From: Rathayibacter sp. VKM Ac-2759
Lineage (GTDB): Bacteria > Actinomycetota > Actinomycetes > Actinomycetales > Microbacteriaceae
Length of the DNA stretch: 64,000 bases
Direction of reading: 5' to 3'
Assembly (NCBI RefSeq): GCF_009834225.1
Contig: NZ_CP047176.1
Location: 1,984,001 to 2,048,000 of the forward strand
This document shows, piece after piece, positions 55,293 to 64,000 of the stretch. The notes beneath the pieces are model-generated. The model saw only the letters and a program-made list of their open reading frames with translations, was not told the origin of the DNA and did no database searches. A program made the translations under genes and the position numbers. The stretch's first letter is position 1. Every line of letters starts with the position of its first letter.

Positions 55293-57881
55293 CTACTGCT
55301 GCTCGGCCCGCCGCGGCGTCTGCTCGGGGATGACGGCGATGCCCGTCAGGGCGGCGGTCGTCACGCGGCGGCTCTTCGCGCGGCCCTGTCCCGGCTGCTT
55401 CGGCGCCGGCAGGGCGTCGAGGACGGAGTCGAGCAGGTGCTCGGCGACCTCGCTGCGCACGCGGCGCTCGACCACCGGCGCGGGCGGGATGGGGATGTCG
55501 AGGATCGGCACCGCGGGGGCCGTCTCGACGGGGGCGGGAGCGCTCGCCTCCTCGGCAGGGGCGTCGACCGTCTCGGGGCGCGGCTCGCGATCGCGACCGC
55601 GACGGCGGCGCTCACCGCGGGCGGGGCGCTCGCTCCGGCGGGAGGAGGTCTCGGCGGGCGCCTGCTCCTCCGTCGCCGTCTCGGGCGCCTCGGTGCGGGC
55701 CGACTCGCCGGCCGCCTCGTCGACGAGCGCTGCGGCCTCCTCCGCGGCCTGACGCACCGCCGGCGGGTGGATCGTGCTGGCGGCGATCTGCGCGAGCGCG
55801 TTCTTGGCGTCGTCGGTGATGGCGTGGGTGCTGGCGGCCTTGGAAGACGAGCCGTTCTGGCCGTTGCCGTTCTGACCGTTGCCGTTCTGCTGGTTCGAGC
55901 GCCTCGACGGCGCCTGGTCGCCGCCCGAGCCACCGCGGCGGCGCTCCTGCTGGGGAGGCGTGGTCGAGCGGTGCTTGAGGACGGGATCGTGGTGCACGAT
56001 CACGCCGCGGCCGGCGCAGACCTCGCAGTTCTCGCTGAAGGTCTCGAGGAGCCCGAGACCGAGCTTCTTGCGGGTCATCTGGACGAGCCCGAGCGAGGTG
56101 ACCTCGGCGACCTGGTGCTTGGTGCGGTCGCGGCTGAGGCACTCGACGAGACGGCGCAGCACGAGGTCGCGGTTGGACTCGAGGACCATGTCGATGAAGT
56201 CGACGACGATGATGCCGCCGATGTCGCGCAGACGCAGCTGGCGGACGATCTCCTCCGCCGCCTCGAGGTTGTTCTTCGTGACGGTCTCCTCGAGGTTGCC
56301 GCCGGAGCCGACGAACTTGCCCGTGTTGACGTCGACGACGGTCATCGCCTCGGTGCGGTCGATGACCAGGGAGCCGCCGCTCGGCAGCCACACCTTGCGC
56401 TCGAGGGCCTTCTCGATCTGCTCCGTGATGCGGAACGCGTCGAACGCGTCCTCGTCGCCGGTGTAGACCTCGACGCGCTCGAGCAGATCGGGGGCGACCT
56501 GGCTGAGGTACAGCTCGATCGTCTCGCGGGCGTCGTCGCCGGCGATGACCATCTTCTCGAAGTCCTCGTTGAAGACGTCGCGCACGATCTTGATGAGCAG
56601 GTCCGGCTCGCTGTGCAGGAGCGCGGGGGCCTGGCCGGTCGCCGCCTTCTCGCTGAGGGCCGTCCACTGCGCGGTGAGGCGCTCGACGTCGACGGTGAGC
56701 TGCTCCTCGGTGGCGCCCTCGGCGGCCGTGCGCACGATGACGCCGACGTTCTCGGGGAGGACCTCCTTGAGGATCTTCTTCAGGCGCGCCCGCTCGGTGT
56801 CGGGGAGCTTGCGGGAGATGCCGTTCATCGAGCCGTTGGGCACGTAGACGAGGTAGCGGCCCGGGAGCGAGATCTGGCTCGTGAGGCGCGCGCCCTTGTG
56901 ACCGATCGGGTCCTTCGTCACCTGGACGAGGACGCGGTCGCCCGGCTTGAGGGCGAGCTCGATGCGGCGCGGGCCGCCGGCGTTGTTCGCTGCGTCCCAG
57001 TCGACCTCGCCGGAGTAGAGGACGGCGTTGCGCCCGCGACCGATGTCGACGAACGCGGCCTCCATGCTCGGGAGGACGTTCTGCACGCGGCCGAGGTAGA
57101 CGTTGCCGATCAGCGACGCCTCCTGCGAGCGGGCGACGTAGTGCTCGGCGAGGACGCCGTCCTCGAGGACGCCGATGCGGATGCTCTCCTGCTGCGAGCG
57201 GACGACCATCACGCGGTCGACGGCCTCGCGGCGGGCGAGGAACTCGGACTCGGTGACGACGGTGCGGCGCCGTCCGGCGTCGCGACCGTCGCGACGTCGC
57301 TGCTTCTTGGCCTCGAGGCGCGTGGAGCCCTTGATGCGCTGCGGCTCGGTGATGAGCTCGGGCTCGCGCTGCTCCCGCTGCTCGCGCGGCTGCCGGACCC
57401 GGACGACCGTGTTCTCGGGGTCGTCCGAGCCGTTGCGGTCGGTCTCGCCGCTGCGACGTCGCGAGCGGCGGCGGACGGAGCCCTGCTCCTCGGCCGGGGC
57501 CTCGCGCTCTTCGCGGACGTCGAGAGGTGCGCCGCGCGGAGGGAGCGGCGTCAGCTCGACGTACGCGGGCAGGTCCGGCGCCTGGAAGAGCAGCGACGTG
57601 CTCGGGAGGGCCGGACGCGCCGGCCGCTCCTCGGCCATCGGAGTCTGCGGGAGCGCGTTGAAGAACACCGCACCCGTCGACGTCGACGGCTCGTCGACGC
57701 CCTGCTGCTCGGTCTGGTCGGTCTCGTCGGTATCGATGATCGTTCCCCCTGTCGCTGGCGCGCTCGACTCGGTCCGTCGGGAAGCCCGACGGCCACCGAA
57801 GAGGCGGCTGATCTTCTTGGCCCCGCTGCGGGGCTCGTCGCGGTCCGGATCGGATCCGCTCGTGCTCTTGTCTTCCACCAT
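55293..57881 (-). CDS. rne: ribonuclease E/G
   Basis: An 862-residue endoribonuclease for rRNA processing and mRNA turnover. The first 220 residues are charged and disordered. The S1 domain follows (LIGNVYLGRVQNVLPSMEAAFVDIG). The catalytic Asp residues lie in MTVVDVNTGKFVGSGG and GGIIVVDFIDM. The zinc-link is CEVCAGRG. A C-terminal tail of about 230 residues contains an Asn/Gly run (QNGNGQNGNGQNG) and Arg/Glu/Pro-rich stretches, likely partner-binding. Both ends being extended is the actinobacterial layout. A long untranslated leader precedes it. Confidence 0.95.
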   Translation of the reverse strand: MVEDKSTSGSDPDRDEPRSGAKKISRLFGGRRASRRTESSAPATGGTIIDTDETDQTEQQGVDEPSTSTGAVFFNALPQTPMAEERPARPALPSTSLLFQAPDLPAYVELTPLPPRGAPLDVREEREAPAEEQGSVRRRSRRRSGETDRNGSDDPENTVVRVRQPREQREQREPELITEPQRIKGSTRLEAKKQRRRDGRDAGRRRTVVTESEFLARREAVDRVMVVRSQQESIRIGVLEDGVLAEHYVARSQEASLIGNVYLGRVQNVLPSMEAAFVDIGRGRNAVLYSGEVDWDAANNAGGPRRIELALKPGDRVLVQVTKDPIGHKGARLTSQISLPGRYLVYVPNGSMNGISRKLPDTERARLKKILKEVLPENVGVIVRTAAEGATEEQLTVDVERLTAQWTALSEKAATGQAPALLHSEPDLLIKIVRDVFNEDFEKMVIAGDDARETIELYLSQVAPDLLERVEVYTGDEDAFDAFRITEQIEKALERKVWLPSGGSLVIDRTEAMTVVDVNTGKFVGSGGNLEETVTKNNLEAAEEIVRQLRLRDIGGIIVVDFIDMVLESNRDLVLRRLVECLSRDRTKHQVAEVTSLGLVQMTRKKLGLGLLETFSENCEVCAGRGVIVHHDPVLKHRSTTPPQQERRRGGSGGDQAPSRRSNQQNGNGQNGNGQNGSSSKAASTHAITDDAKNALAQIAASTIHPPAVRQAAEEAAALVDEAAGESARTEAPETATEEQAPAETSSRRSERPARGERRRRGRDREPRPETVDAPAEEASAPAPVETAPAVPILDIPIPPAPVVERRVRSEVAEHLLDSVLDALPAPKQPGQGRAKSRRVTTAALTGIAVIPEQTPRRAEQQ

Positions 57882-58203
57882 TCCTGGTGCACTCCTCGGC
57901 CGGGTCGTCCGCCGCGCCTTCTCACCCGGATGCTCTTCTCGTGCGAGCGGGCCGCCTGGGGCCCGTCGCGAATCCTTCCGCTCCCCCGGTTCCGTCGCTC
58001 ACGTGGCGCGGACTCTGGGTGCAGCTTCTCTCGGAACTGACTATCCGACACGTGCCCCGCCGCGGTGCGACCGTCGGTCGTCTCGCGGTGGAGCGCTGAT
58101 CCGTCGCGTCCATTCGCGGAACGCTGTCGATCTCCTGTGGCCCGGTACTCGCCCGGTAAACCTTCTTCGCGTCGGTGCGGGCTCTTGCCGACCGACGGAT
58201 CCG

Positions 58204-58209
58204 ATTATC
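58204..58209 (-). promoter_or_regulatory. candidate -10 element GATAAT of rne
   Basis: Read on the reverse strand, TGCGATAAT resembles an extended -10. It would give a leader of about 316 nt before the rne ATG; I see no gene in the 375-nt gap between rne and the VKOR gene. Confidence 0.45.
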
Positions 58210-58244
58210 GCACGCATTCCCAGAGCCGCCGATCCGCCGCATGC

Positions 58245-58250
58245 CATAAT
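58245..58250 (+). promoter_or_regulatory. -10 element CATAAT, leaderless VKOR gene
   Basis: CATAAT ends 6 nt before the GTG start at 58257; the six bases between are CCCCCG, so no ribosome site exists. Confidence 0.55.
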
Positions 58251-58256
58251 CCCCCG

Positions 58257-58874
58257 GTGTCCAGCGATCACGCGGTGTCCCGCGCCCCGAGCCGTCGTCG
58301 ACCGATCGGATTCGCAGTCCTCCTGATCGTGCTCGGAGCGATCGGCTGGACGGCCGCGTTCGCGCTCACCCTCGACAAGTTCACGGCCCTCACCGACCCG
58401 ACGACGGGGCTCGGCTGCGACTTCAGCCTGCTCGTGCAGTGCAGCGCCAATCTGAACTCGCCGCAGGGCGCCGTGTTCGGCTTCCCGAATCCGCTCATCG
58501 GAGTCGCGGCGTGGATCGCGCCCATCGTCGTGGGCGCCGGGCTGCTCGCCGGGGCGCGCTTCGACCGGTGGTTCTGGGCCGTCTTCAACCTGGGCTTCGT
58601 CTTCGCCCTCGGCTTCGTGTGCTGGCTGATCGCCACGAGCATCTTCGCCCTCGGCACTCTCTGCCCGTGGTGCATGCTCACCTGGTCGGTCGTGATCCCC
58701 GGGTTCTGGCTGGTGACCCTCCGCAACCTCCGCGAGGGCGTGTTCCCCGTCCCGGAGCGCGTCCGCCGCGCCGCCGCAGCCGCCTACGGCTGGATCCCCT
58801 TCATCACGCTGATCTGCTACCTGGCGATCGCGGTGCTCGCGCAGTTCCGTCTGAACGTGCTCTCGTACCTGTAG
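58257..58874 (+). CDS. vitamin K epoxide reductase (VKOR) family protein
   Basis: A 205-residue integral membrane protein with about five transmembrane helices. The active-site CPWC is at 136-139 and the loop cysteines at 54 and 62 (GCDFSLLVQC). The segment SPQGAVFGFPNPLIG has the conserved Ser and Gly of the family. It should reoxidise a periplasmic DsbA-like protein using quinone, supporting disulfide formation. No fused thioredoxin domain is present. It is divergent from rne, and repeat copy c begins immediately after the stop. Confidence 0.93.
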   Translation: MSSDHAVSRAPSRRRPIGFAVLLIVLGAIGWTAAFALTLDKFTALTDPTTGLGCDFSLLVQCSANLNSPQGAVFGFPNPLIGVAAWIAPIVVGAGLLAGARFDRWFWAVFNLGFVFALGFVCWLIATSIFALGTLCPWCMLTWSVVIPGFWLVTLRNLREGVFPVPERVRRAAAAAYGWIPFITLICYLAIAVLAQFRLNVLSYL

Positions 58875-58877
58875 TCC

Positions 58878-58990
58878 TCTGCACCGCTTCCGCGGTGCCG
58901 CGGTCGGCTCATACAGGTGGTCGCGTCGCAGAGAGCGTCCTGCGTGCGGCGACGGGAAAGCGCTTGGACGCGCCTTCCCGGATACGCCTC
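58878..58990 (-). repeat. hairpin repeat family R1, copy c
   Basis: Read on the reverse strand: GAGGCGTATCCGGGAA, an imperfect hairpin, CGTCGCCG, GACGCTCTCTGCG, ACGCGACCACCTG and GCCGACCGCGG. The ACGCGACCACCTG part is shared with copy b of the other island. Confidence 0.7.
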
Positions 58991-59133
58991 GCGGGTGGCG
59001 GATGATCCGCAGGCTACGAGTCCGGATACGGCGGGGGCGAAGCGGGCGTCCGCTCGCCGAGCAGGGCCCGCGGGTGCGCATCGAGACCGACTTGCTTCAG
59101 CAGATCCGCCTTCACACCTGGCCTTCTGGCGCT

Positions 59134-59178
59134 GGTGGATCTCGATACGCCCTCTGCGAGGGCTACTCGATCAGCAGG
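59134..59178 (+). repeat. R2 repeat, copy iii
   Basis: GGTGGATCTCGATACGCCCT then AGGGCTACTCGATCAGCAGG, nearly identical to the unit at 44966-45010, fourteen kilobases away. Confidence 0.65.
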
Positions 59179-59245
59179 CAGGGAGTGACGGCCGAGAGCG
59201 AACGCCGGTCCTGTCCGTCACTCAGCAGAATCGGCGACCCCCTCG

Positions 59246-59356
59246 GAGGCGTATCCGGGAAAGCGCGTCCAAGCGCTTTCCCGTCGCCGAACGCGGGACG
59301 CTCCTGGGAGCGCTACCGCCTCTGAACGCCGACCGCGGTGGCGCGGGTCACCGCGG
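59246..59356 (+). repeat. hairpin repeat family R1, copy d
   Basis: GAGGCGTATC followed by a perfect 11-bp stem with a 6-nt loop (CGGGAAAGCGC and GCGCTTTCCCG), then CGTCGCCGAACGC, GGAGCGCTACCGCC and a terminal CCGCGG block. Confidence 0.75.
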
Positions 59357-59368
59357 CACAGACGACAC

Positions 59369-59477
59369 GGCGTATCCGGGAAAGCGCGTCCGAGCGCTTT
59401 CCCGTCGCCGAACGCAGGACGCTCTCTGGAGCGCTACCGCCCCGGGAAGCCGACTGCGGTTCCGCGGATCACCGCGG
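59369..59477 (+). repeat. hairpin repeat family R1, copy e
   Basis: A direct repeat of copy d at about 85 percent by eye, with the same 11-bp stem and one loop change. The spacer between d and e is 12 nt. Confidence 0.75.
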
Positions 59478-59494
59478 AACACAGAGGCGGCTGC

Positions 59495-59514
59495 GGTTCG
59501 CCTCTAGGCGAACC
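59495..59514 (-). terminator. hairpin around the ndk stop codon
   Basis: A perfect 8-bp stem (59495-59502 with 59507-59514). Its 4-nt loop contains most of the ndk stop codon. Confidence 0.5.
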
Positions 59515-59920
59515 ACAGAGCGAGCTCGCGAGCGGCCGATTCTGCGGAATCACTGCCATGAACCAGGTTCTGCTGCACCTTGAGGCCCCAGTCGCGGCCG
59601 AGGTCGCCGCGGATGGTGCCGGGGGCGGCGGTGGTCGGGTCGGTGGTGCCGGCGAGGGCGCGGAAGCCCTCGATGACGCGGTCGCCCGCGATGCGGAGGG
59701 CGACGATGGGGCCGCTCTCCATGAACTCGACGAGCGGCTCGTAGAACGGCTTGCCCTCGTGCTCCGCGTAGTGCGCGGCGAGCAGCTCGCGGTCGGCGTC
59801 GACGAGCTTGATGTCGACGAGCGAGTAGCCCTTCGCCTCGATGCGGCGGAGGATCTCGCCGGTGAGGTTGCGGGCGACGCCGTCGGGCTTGACGAGGACG
59901 AGTGTCTCCTGGATGGCCAT
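59504..59920 (-). CDS. ndk: nucleoside diphosphate kinase
   Basis: A 138-residue kinase equilibrating nucleoside di- and triphosphates. It begins ETLVLVKPDGVARNLTGEIL and carries the phospho-histidine in VHGSDSAESA (His121). All family motifs are present at normal length. It is the last gene of ileS-folC-DUF4233-ndk, 3 nt after the DUF4233 stop, and ends in a hairpin that overlaps its stop codon. Confidence 0.96.
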   Translation of the reverse strand: MAIQETLVLVKPDGVARNLTGEILRRIEAKGYSLVDIKLVDADRELLAAHYAEHEGKPFYEPLVEFMESGPIVALRIAGDRVIEGFRALAGTTDPTTAAPGTIRGDLGRDWGLKVQQNLVHGSDSAESAARELALWFA

Positions 59921-59923
59921 GGT

Positions 59924-60316
59924 TCAGCGGTCTCCTTCGGTGGGGTCGGTGGGCCCGGGCGCCGGGGGGCGGCCCTGAGCGTCGAGTCGGGTGCCGGTCA
60001 CCATGCAGTAGGTCCACAGGGCGACGAAGGCCGCTCCGATGACGAACATGATCGGGACGATCAGACCCGAGGCCACGATAACGAACTGGAGGGCCCAGCC
60101 GATCCGGAAGCCGACGGGGCGGTTCAGGAGGCCGAGGGTCGCGACCATCGCGAGGCAGACGACTCCGCCGCCGACGAGCACGACGACGGGGTCGGCGGCC
60201 TTCAGGCCGAAGGCGACGAGGGTCGCCAGGAACACGATGACCGTCTCGAAGCCGAGCACGATCGAGCCGAGGCTCTCGCGGACCGTCCTGGTGCGCCGAG
60301 GACGCCCCGCTCTCAC
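59924..60316 (-). CDS. DUF4233 family membrane protein
   Basis: A 130-residue protein with four hydrophobic stretches (FETVIVFLATLVAFGL, VVVLVGGGVVCLAMVATLGLL, IGWALQFVIVASGLIV, MFVIGAAFVALWTYCM). The opening RESLGSIVLGFETVIVFLA is the DUF4233 signature. The GTG start overlaps the folC stop (GTGA), so it is coupled to folC, a constant neighbour in actinobacteria. Function unknown. Confidence 0.88.
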   Translation of the reverse strand: MRAGRPRRTRTVRESLGSIVLGFETVIVFLATLVAFGLKAADPVVVLVGGGVVCLAMVATLGLLNRPVGFRIGWALQFVIVASGLIVPIMFVIGAAFVALWTYCMVTGTRLDAQGRPPAPGPTDPTEGDR

Positions 60317-61680
60317 GCGCCGAGCCAGTTCTCGTCGCGGGCGACGGTGATCGTGCGGCCGACGAGGGTGATCGAGCCCGTCACGACGAGCGCGCCCTTG
60401 TCGGTGCGCGCGGCGAGGAGGCGGCCGGCCGTCAACGCGCCGTGCGGGTCGTCGGCGACGTGGACCGCCTCCTCCGGGAACACGGTGCGCGCCAGCGCGG
60501 CGAGCTCGTCGGCGGGGAGGGCCCGGTCGCTCGGAGCCGTCGTGACGATCAGCTCGTCGACGACGGGGAGGAGGGCGCGCAGGATCCCCTCGGCGTCCTT
60601 CTCGGCGAGCACTCCGACGACCGCCGTCACGCGGTCGAAGTCGAAGTAGCGGCCGAGCGCGGCGGTGAGCGACGCGGCGCCGTGCGGGTTGTGCGCGGCG
60701 TCGACGATCGTGCGCGGCGAGAGGCCGACGAGCTGGAGCCTTCCCGGGGACGTGGCGCCCGCGAAGCCCTCGTCGAGCACGTCGCCGGTGAGCTGCTGCG
60801 TGCCTCCACCGAGGAAGGTCTCGACCGCCGCGACCGCGACAGCGGCGTTCTCGGCCTGGTGGTCGCCGAAGAACGGCAGCAGGAGCTGCTCGTACGTGGT
60901 GACGAGCCCGCGGACGGACACCAGCTGGCCGCCGACGGCGACGGTCGTCGAGGCGACGTCGAAGTCGGTGCCCTCGAAGACGATCGTCGACTCGGTGACG
61001 GAGGCGGCGTTCCGCAGCACCGCCTCCGCGTCGGGGGCCTGCTTCGCCGACACGACGGACGCGAGCGGCTTCACGATGCCGGACTTCGTGCGCGCGATCT
61101 CCTCGATCGTCGAGCCGAGACGGTCCGTGTGGTCGAGCGCGATCGGCGTGAAGACGGCGACCTGCGCGTCGGCGACGTTGGTCGAGTCCCACTCGCCGCC
61201 CATGCCGACCTCGACGACGGCGACGTCGATCGGAGCGTCGGCGAAGGCCGCGTAGGCCAGCACCGTGATCACCTCGAAGAACGACAGCGGCGCCTCGCCC
61301 TGCTCGGCGAGCTCGGCGTCGGTCATGCGGACGTAGGGCTCGACGTCCTGCCAGTTCGCGACGAGGCTCTCGTCCGAGATCGGCTCGCCGTCGATCACGA
61401 TGCGCTCGTTGAAGCGCTCGAGGTGCGGACTGGTGAAGAGCCCCACTCGCAGTCCGTGGGCCCGCAGCAGGCTCTCGATCATGCGGCTGGTCGAGGTCTT
61501 GCCGTTCGTCCCCGCGATCTGGATGACCGGGTAGGCGCGCTGCGGGTCGCCGAGGATCTCGACGGCACGGCGGGTCGGGGCAAGGCGCGGGCGCACGTTC
61601 GCCTCGCCCAGCCGCTCGAGCAGGGTCGCGTAGACGGCGTCGGCGGCCCGGCGCGACTCGTCGTCGAAGAGATCAGACAT
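60313..61680 (-). CDS. folC: bifunctional folylpolyglutamate synthase/dihydrofolate synthase
   Basis: A 455-residue Mur-ligase-superfamily enzyme adding glutamate to folates. The Walker loop is AGTNGKTS (56-63). Further motifs are [42 protein letters not shown] and, in the C-terminal domain, [13 protein letters not shown]. The canonical GTNGKT loop here contrasts with the altered one in MurT. The ATG lies inside the end of ileS (8-nt overlap). No other folate gene is in the window. Confidence 0.94.
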   Translation of the reverse strand: MSDLFDDESRRAADAVYATLLERLGEANVRPRLAPTRRAVEILGDPQRAYPVIQIAGTNGKTSTSRMIESLLRAHGLRVGLFTSPHLERFNERIVIDGEPISDESLVANWQDVEPYVRMTDAELAEQGEAPLSFFEVITVLAYAAFADAPIDVAVVEVGMGGEWDSTNVADAQVAVFTPIALDHTDRLGSTIEEIARTKSGIVKPLASVVSAKQAPDAEAVLRNAASVTESTIVFEGTDFDVASTTVAVGGQLVSVRGLVTTYEQLLLPFFGDHQAENAAVAVAAVETFLGGGTQQLTGDVLDEGFAGATSPGRLQLVGLSPRTIVDAAHNPHGAASLTAALGRYFDFDRVTAVVGVLAEKDAEGILRALLPVVDELIVTTAPSDRALPADELAALARTVFPEEAVHVADDPHGALTAGRLLAARTDKGALVVTGSITLVGRTITVARDENWLGA

Positions 61681-64000
61681 CGGCGCTCTCGACCTTCTCG
61701 ATGCGGATGATCGCGGTGCCGGCGGGACCGAACGCCACAGCGCCCTCGCCGCCCTCGAGCGCCGTGGTGAGCGGGGCGAAGGCGAAGCCGGTCGCGAGGG
61801 TCTCCTCCGCGATCCAGACCGCGTGCGGCTCGAGCGCCGCGAGACTCGGCTCGTCGAGCACCACCTCGAGGACGATGCGGTCGCTGACGTCCAGTCCGGC
61901 ACCCTTGCGGGCGTCCTGGACCGCGCGGATGAGGTCGCGGGCGAGCCCCTCGGCCTCGAGCTCGGGCGTGGTCGCCGTGTCGAGCAGCACGAAACCCCCG
62001 CGCGGCAGCAGCGCGATGGCGCGGTCGTCGGAGCCGCCGCCGACCTCCAGGGTGAGCTCGTACTCGCCGTCGGCCAGCTCCACGCCGCCGGCGGTGACCA
62101 CGCCGTCCGTCTCGCTCCAGTCGCCGGACTTGGCGGCCCTGATCACCGTCTGCACGCCCTTGCCCAGGCGCGGGCCGGCGGCGCGCGCGTTGACCGAGAG
62201 CCGCGAGGTGACGCCGTAGTCGGCGGCGCTGGATTCGACCATCGGCACGAGCACCACCTCCTTGACGTTCAGCTCGTCCCTGAGGATCGACTCGAACGGG
62301 GCGAGCTCGTCCGCCTCCGCCACGACCACGGTGAGCCGGGCGAGCGGGAGCCGGACGCGAAGCCCGGCCTGCTTCCGCAGCGAGAGCGCGGTCGACGAGA
62401 TGGCGCGCACGGCGTCCATCGCGTGCACGAGCTCCTCGTCGACCGGGAACTCGTCCGCGGTCGGCCAGTCGGCCAGGTGCACGCTGCGCCCGCCCGTGAG
62501 GCCCTGCCAGATCTCCTCCGAGATCAGCGGGAGCAGCGGCGCGGCCACGCGGCACACCGTCTCGAGGACGGTGTAGAGCGTGTCGAACGCCTCGGAGCCG
62601 TGGCCCTCGTCGTCGACGCCCTGCCAGAAGCGGTCGCGCGAGCGGCGCACGTACCAGTTGGTGAGCACGTCGGCGAAGTCGCGCAGGGCTGCCGCGGCGA
62701 GGGTCGAGTCGAGCGACTCGAGGTGAGCGGTGAGCGTCTCGATCAGGTCGTGGGTCTTCGCCAGCAGGTAGCGGTCGAGCACGTCGCCGGAGTCGGTGCG
62801 CCGGGTCGCGCGGTAGCCGCCCGCCCCGGACGCGTTGGCGTAGAGGGAGAAGAAGTACCACGTGTTCCACAGCGGCAGCAGCACCTGGCGGACGCCCTCG
62901 CGGATGCCCTCCTCGGTGACGACGAGGTTGCCTCCTCGCAGCACGGGGCTCGACATCAGGAACCAGCGCATGGCGTCGGAGCCGTCGCGGTCGAAGACCT
63001 CGGCCACATCGGGGTAGTTGCGCAGCGACTTCGACATCTTCTGCCCGTCGTTGCCGAGGACGATGCCGTGGCTGACGACGTTGCGGAACGCGGGCCGGTC
63101 GAAGAGCGCGGTCGAGAGCACGTGCAGCGTGTAGAACCAGCCGCGGGTCTGCCCGATGTACTCGACGATGAAGTCGGCCGGGTTGTGCGAGTCGAACCAG
63201 TCGGCGTTCTCGAACGGGTAGTGCACCTGCGCGAACGGCATCGAGCCGGAGTCGAACCAGACGTCGAGGACGTCGCTGATCCGCCGCATGGTGGAGCGGC
63301 CGGTCGGGTCGTCGGGATTGGGCCGCGTGAGCTCGTCGATGAACGGTCGGTGCAGGTCGTCGGGTCGCACGCCGAAGTCGCGCTCGAGCTCGTCCAGCGA
63401 GCCGTACACGTCGATGCGCGGGTACTCGGGGTCGTCGCTCTTCCAGACCGGGATGGGCGAGCCGAAGTAGCGGTTGCGGCTGATCGACCAGTCGCGGGCG
63501 CCCGAGAGCCACTTGCCGAACTGGCCGTCCTTGACGTTGCCGGGCACCCAGGTGATCTCCTGGTTGAGCTCCTCCATCCGGTCGCGGATCGCGGTGACCC
63601 GGACGAACCAGCTCGAGACGGCCTTGTAGATCAGCGGATTGCGGCAGCGCCAGCAGTGGGGGTACGAGTGCTCGTAGCTCGCCTGGCGGAGGAGGCGGTG
63701 CTCGGCGCGCAGCAGCTGCGTGAGCGGCTTGTTCGCCTCGAAGACCTGGAGCCCCGCGACCTCGGCGATCTGGGGCAGGAAGCGCCCGCCGTCGTCGACG
63801 GAGATGATGACGGGGATGCCCGCCGCCTCGCACACCTTCTGGTCGTCCTCGCCGTAGGCGGGAGCCTGGTGCACGATGCCCGTGCCCTCGCTGGTCGTGA
63901 CGTAGTCGGCGACCAGGATGCGCCACGCGTTCTGCGTGCCCCACGCTTCGGTGTCGGCGTAGTGGTCCCAGAGGCGGTCGTAGCTCACGCCCTCGAGCTC
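61673..64000 (-). CDS. ileS: isoleucyl-tRNA synthetase, C-terminal 775 residues
   Basis: The reading frame is open at the right edge; the N-terminus with the HIGH motif lies outside. Seen are the end of the editing domain ([15 protein letters not shown]), [23 protein letters not shown], the KMSKS loop [13 protein letters not shown], and the anticodon-binding domain with [11 protein letters not shown]. The C-terminus has the long extension found in the eukaryote-like IleS type and no terminal CxxC zinc finger. This type is often mupirocin-tolerant (family knowledge, not tested here). folC overlaps its end by 8 nt. Confidence 0.95.
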   Translation of the reverse strand, partial: ELEGVSYDRLWDHYADTEAWGTQNAWRILVADYVTTSEGTGIVHQAPAYGEDDQKVCEAAGIPVIISVDDGGRFLPQIAEVAGLQVFEANKPLTQLLRAEHRLLRQASYEHSYPHCWRCRNPLIYKAVSSWFVRVTAIRDRMEELNQEITWVPGNVKDGQFGKWLSGARDWSISRNRYFGSPIPVWKSDDPEYPRIDVYGSLDELERDFGVRPDDLHRPFIDELTRPNPDDPTGRSTMRRISDVLDVWFDSGSMPFAQVHYPFENADWFDSHNPADFIVEYIGQTRGWFYTLHVLSTALFDRPAFRNVVSHGIVLGNDGQKMSKSLRNYPDVAEVFDRDGSDAMRWFLMSSPVLRGGNLVVTEEGIREGVRQVLLPLWNTWYFFSLYANASGAGGYRATRRTDSGDVLDRYLLAKTHDLIETLTAHLESLDSTLAAAALRDFADVLTNWYVRRSRDRFWQGVDDEGHGSEAFDTLYTVLETVCRVAAPLLPLISEEIWQGLTGGRSVHLADWPTADEFPVDEELVHAMDAVRAISSTALSLRKQAGLRVRLPLARLTVVVAEADELAPFESILRDELNVKEVVLVPMVESSAADYGVTSRLSVNARAAGPRLGKGVQTVIRAAKSGDWSETDGVVTAGGVELADGEYELTLEVGGGSDDRAIALLPRGGFVLLDTATTPELEAEGLARDLIRAVQDARKGAGLDVSDRIVLEVVLDEPSLAALEPHAVWIAEETLATGFAFAPLTTALEGGEGAVAFGPAGTAIIRIEKVESADV

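Noticed and set aside
55855..55905. Asn/Gly codon repeats in rne considered as a separate microsatellite feature
   Set aside because: It lies in frame inside the disordered C-terminal tail and is described with the gene.

Overview
The window is a chromosomal core region of a high-GC actinobacterium. Gene content and order point to the family Microbacteriaceae (order Micrococcales): dut with DUF3710, DUF3159, DUF3093 and DUF4193 neighbours, sepH, rplU-rpmA-obgE, ileS-folC-DUF4233-ndk, and glnA1/glnE/glnA2 beside panB and a polyphosphate glucokinase. The genus is not decidable from what I can see; Rathayibacter or a close relative is only a guess. No phage, plasmid, integrase, transposase, CRISPR or biosynthetic cluster was found.

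Layout. 1-4.6 kb: rhodanese (cut by the window edge), sufE, a RibD-like reductase, a membrane-anchored hydrolase, DUF3000 and RNase D. 4.7-8.1 kb: fatty-acid beta-oxidation thiolase plus trifunctional-type FadB. 8.2-13.1 kb: dxs and acnA. 13.3-18.4 kb: DUF3159-DUF3710-dut, DUF3093, DUF4193, sepH and a phosphodiesterase. 18.6-23.2 kb: convergent parC and parE. 23.4-26.9 kb: a small zinc protein, then rpoD-murT-gatD read leftwards as one operon. 27.2-31 kb: MFS transporter, PAC2 protein, pepA. 31.2-34 kb: lpdA and sucB. 34-36.7 kb: a pseudokinase-like membrane protein, DUF4191, RDD protein. 36.8-42.7 kb: glnA1, glnE, glnA2. 42.8-44.7 kb: panB, a SPOR-like protein, ppgK. 44.7-45.4 kb: a repeat island. 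45.4-48.5 kb: RNase P RNA, a coiled-coil protein, Nif3-like protein, acetolactate decarboxylase and tRNA-Ala(GGC). 48.6-54.6 kb: rsfS, a tail-anchored protein, nadD, a His-rich miniprotein, proA, obgE, rpmA and rplU. 55-58.9 kb: DUF4031, RNase E/G and a VKOR-family protein. 58.9-59.5 kb: a second repeat island. 59.5-64 kb: ndk, DUF4233, folC and ileS (N-terminus outside).

How the genes work together. Nitrogen assimilation is concentrated at 36.8-42.7 kb, with a tandem GlnR-type box in front of glnA1 and the adenylyltransferase GlnE co-directional with the second synthetase. lpdA and sucB supply E3 and E2 of 2-oxoacid dehydrogenases, and acnA supplies another TCA step. rsfS, rplU, rpmA, obgE, rne, rnpB, tRNA-Ala and ileS form a translation and RNA-processing block.

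The most interesting point is the MurT/GatD pair behind rpoD. The GatD glutaminase has glycine where its nucleophilic cysteine should be, and the MurT partner contains no cysteine at all, so it lacks the usual Cys4 zinc ribbon. Microbacteriaceae make group B peptidoglycan, in which the D-Glu alpha-carboxyl that MurT/GatD normally amidates is the cross-linking point. That suggests, as inference, that the pair has been repurposed. Other notable signals are at least 14 apparently leaderless genes and a two-locus family of hairpin repeats.
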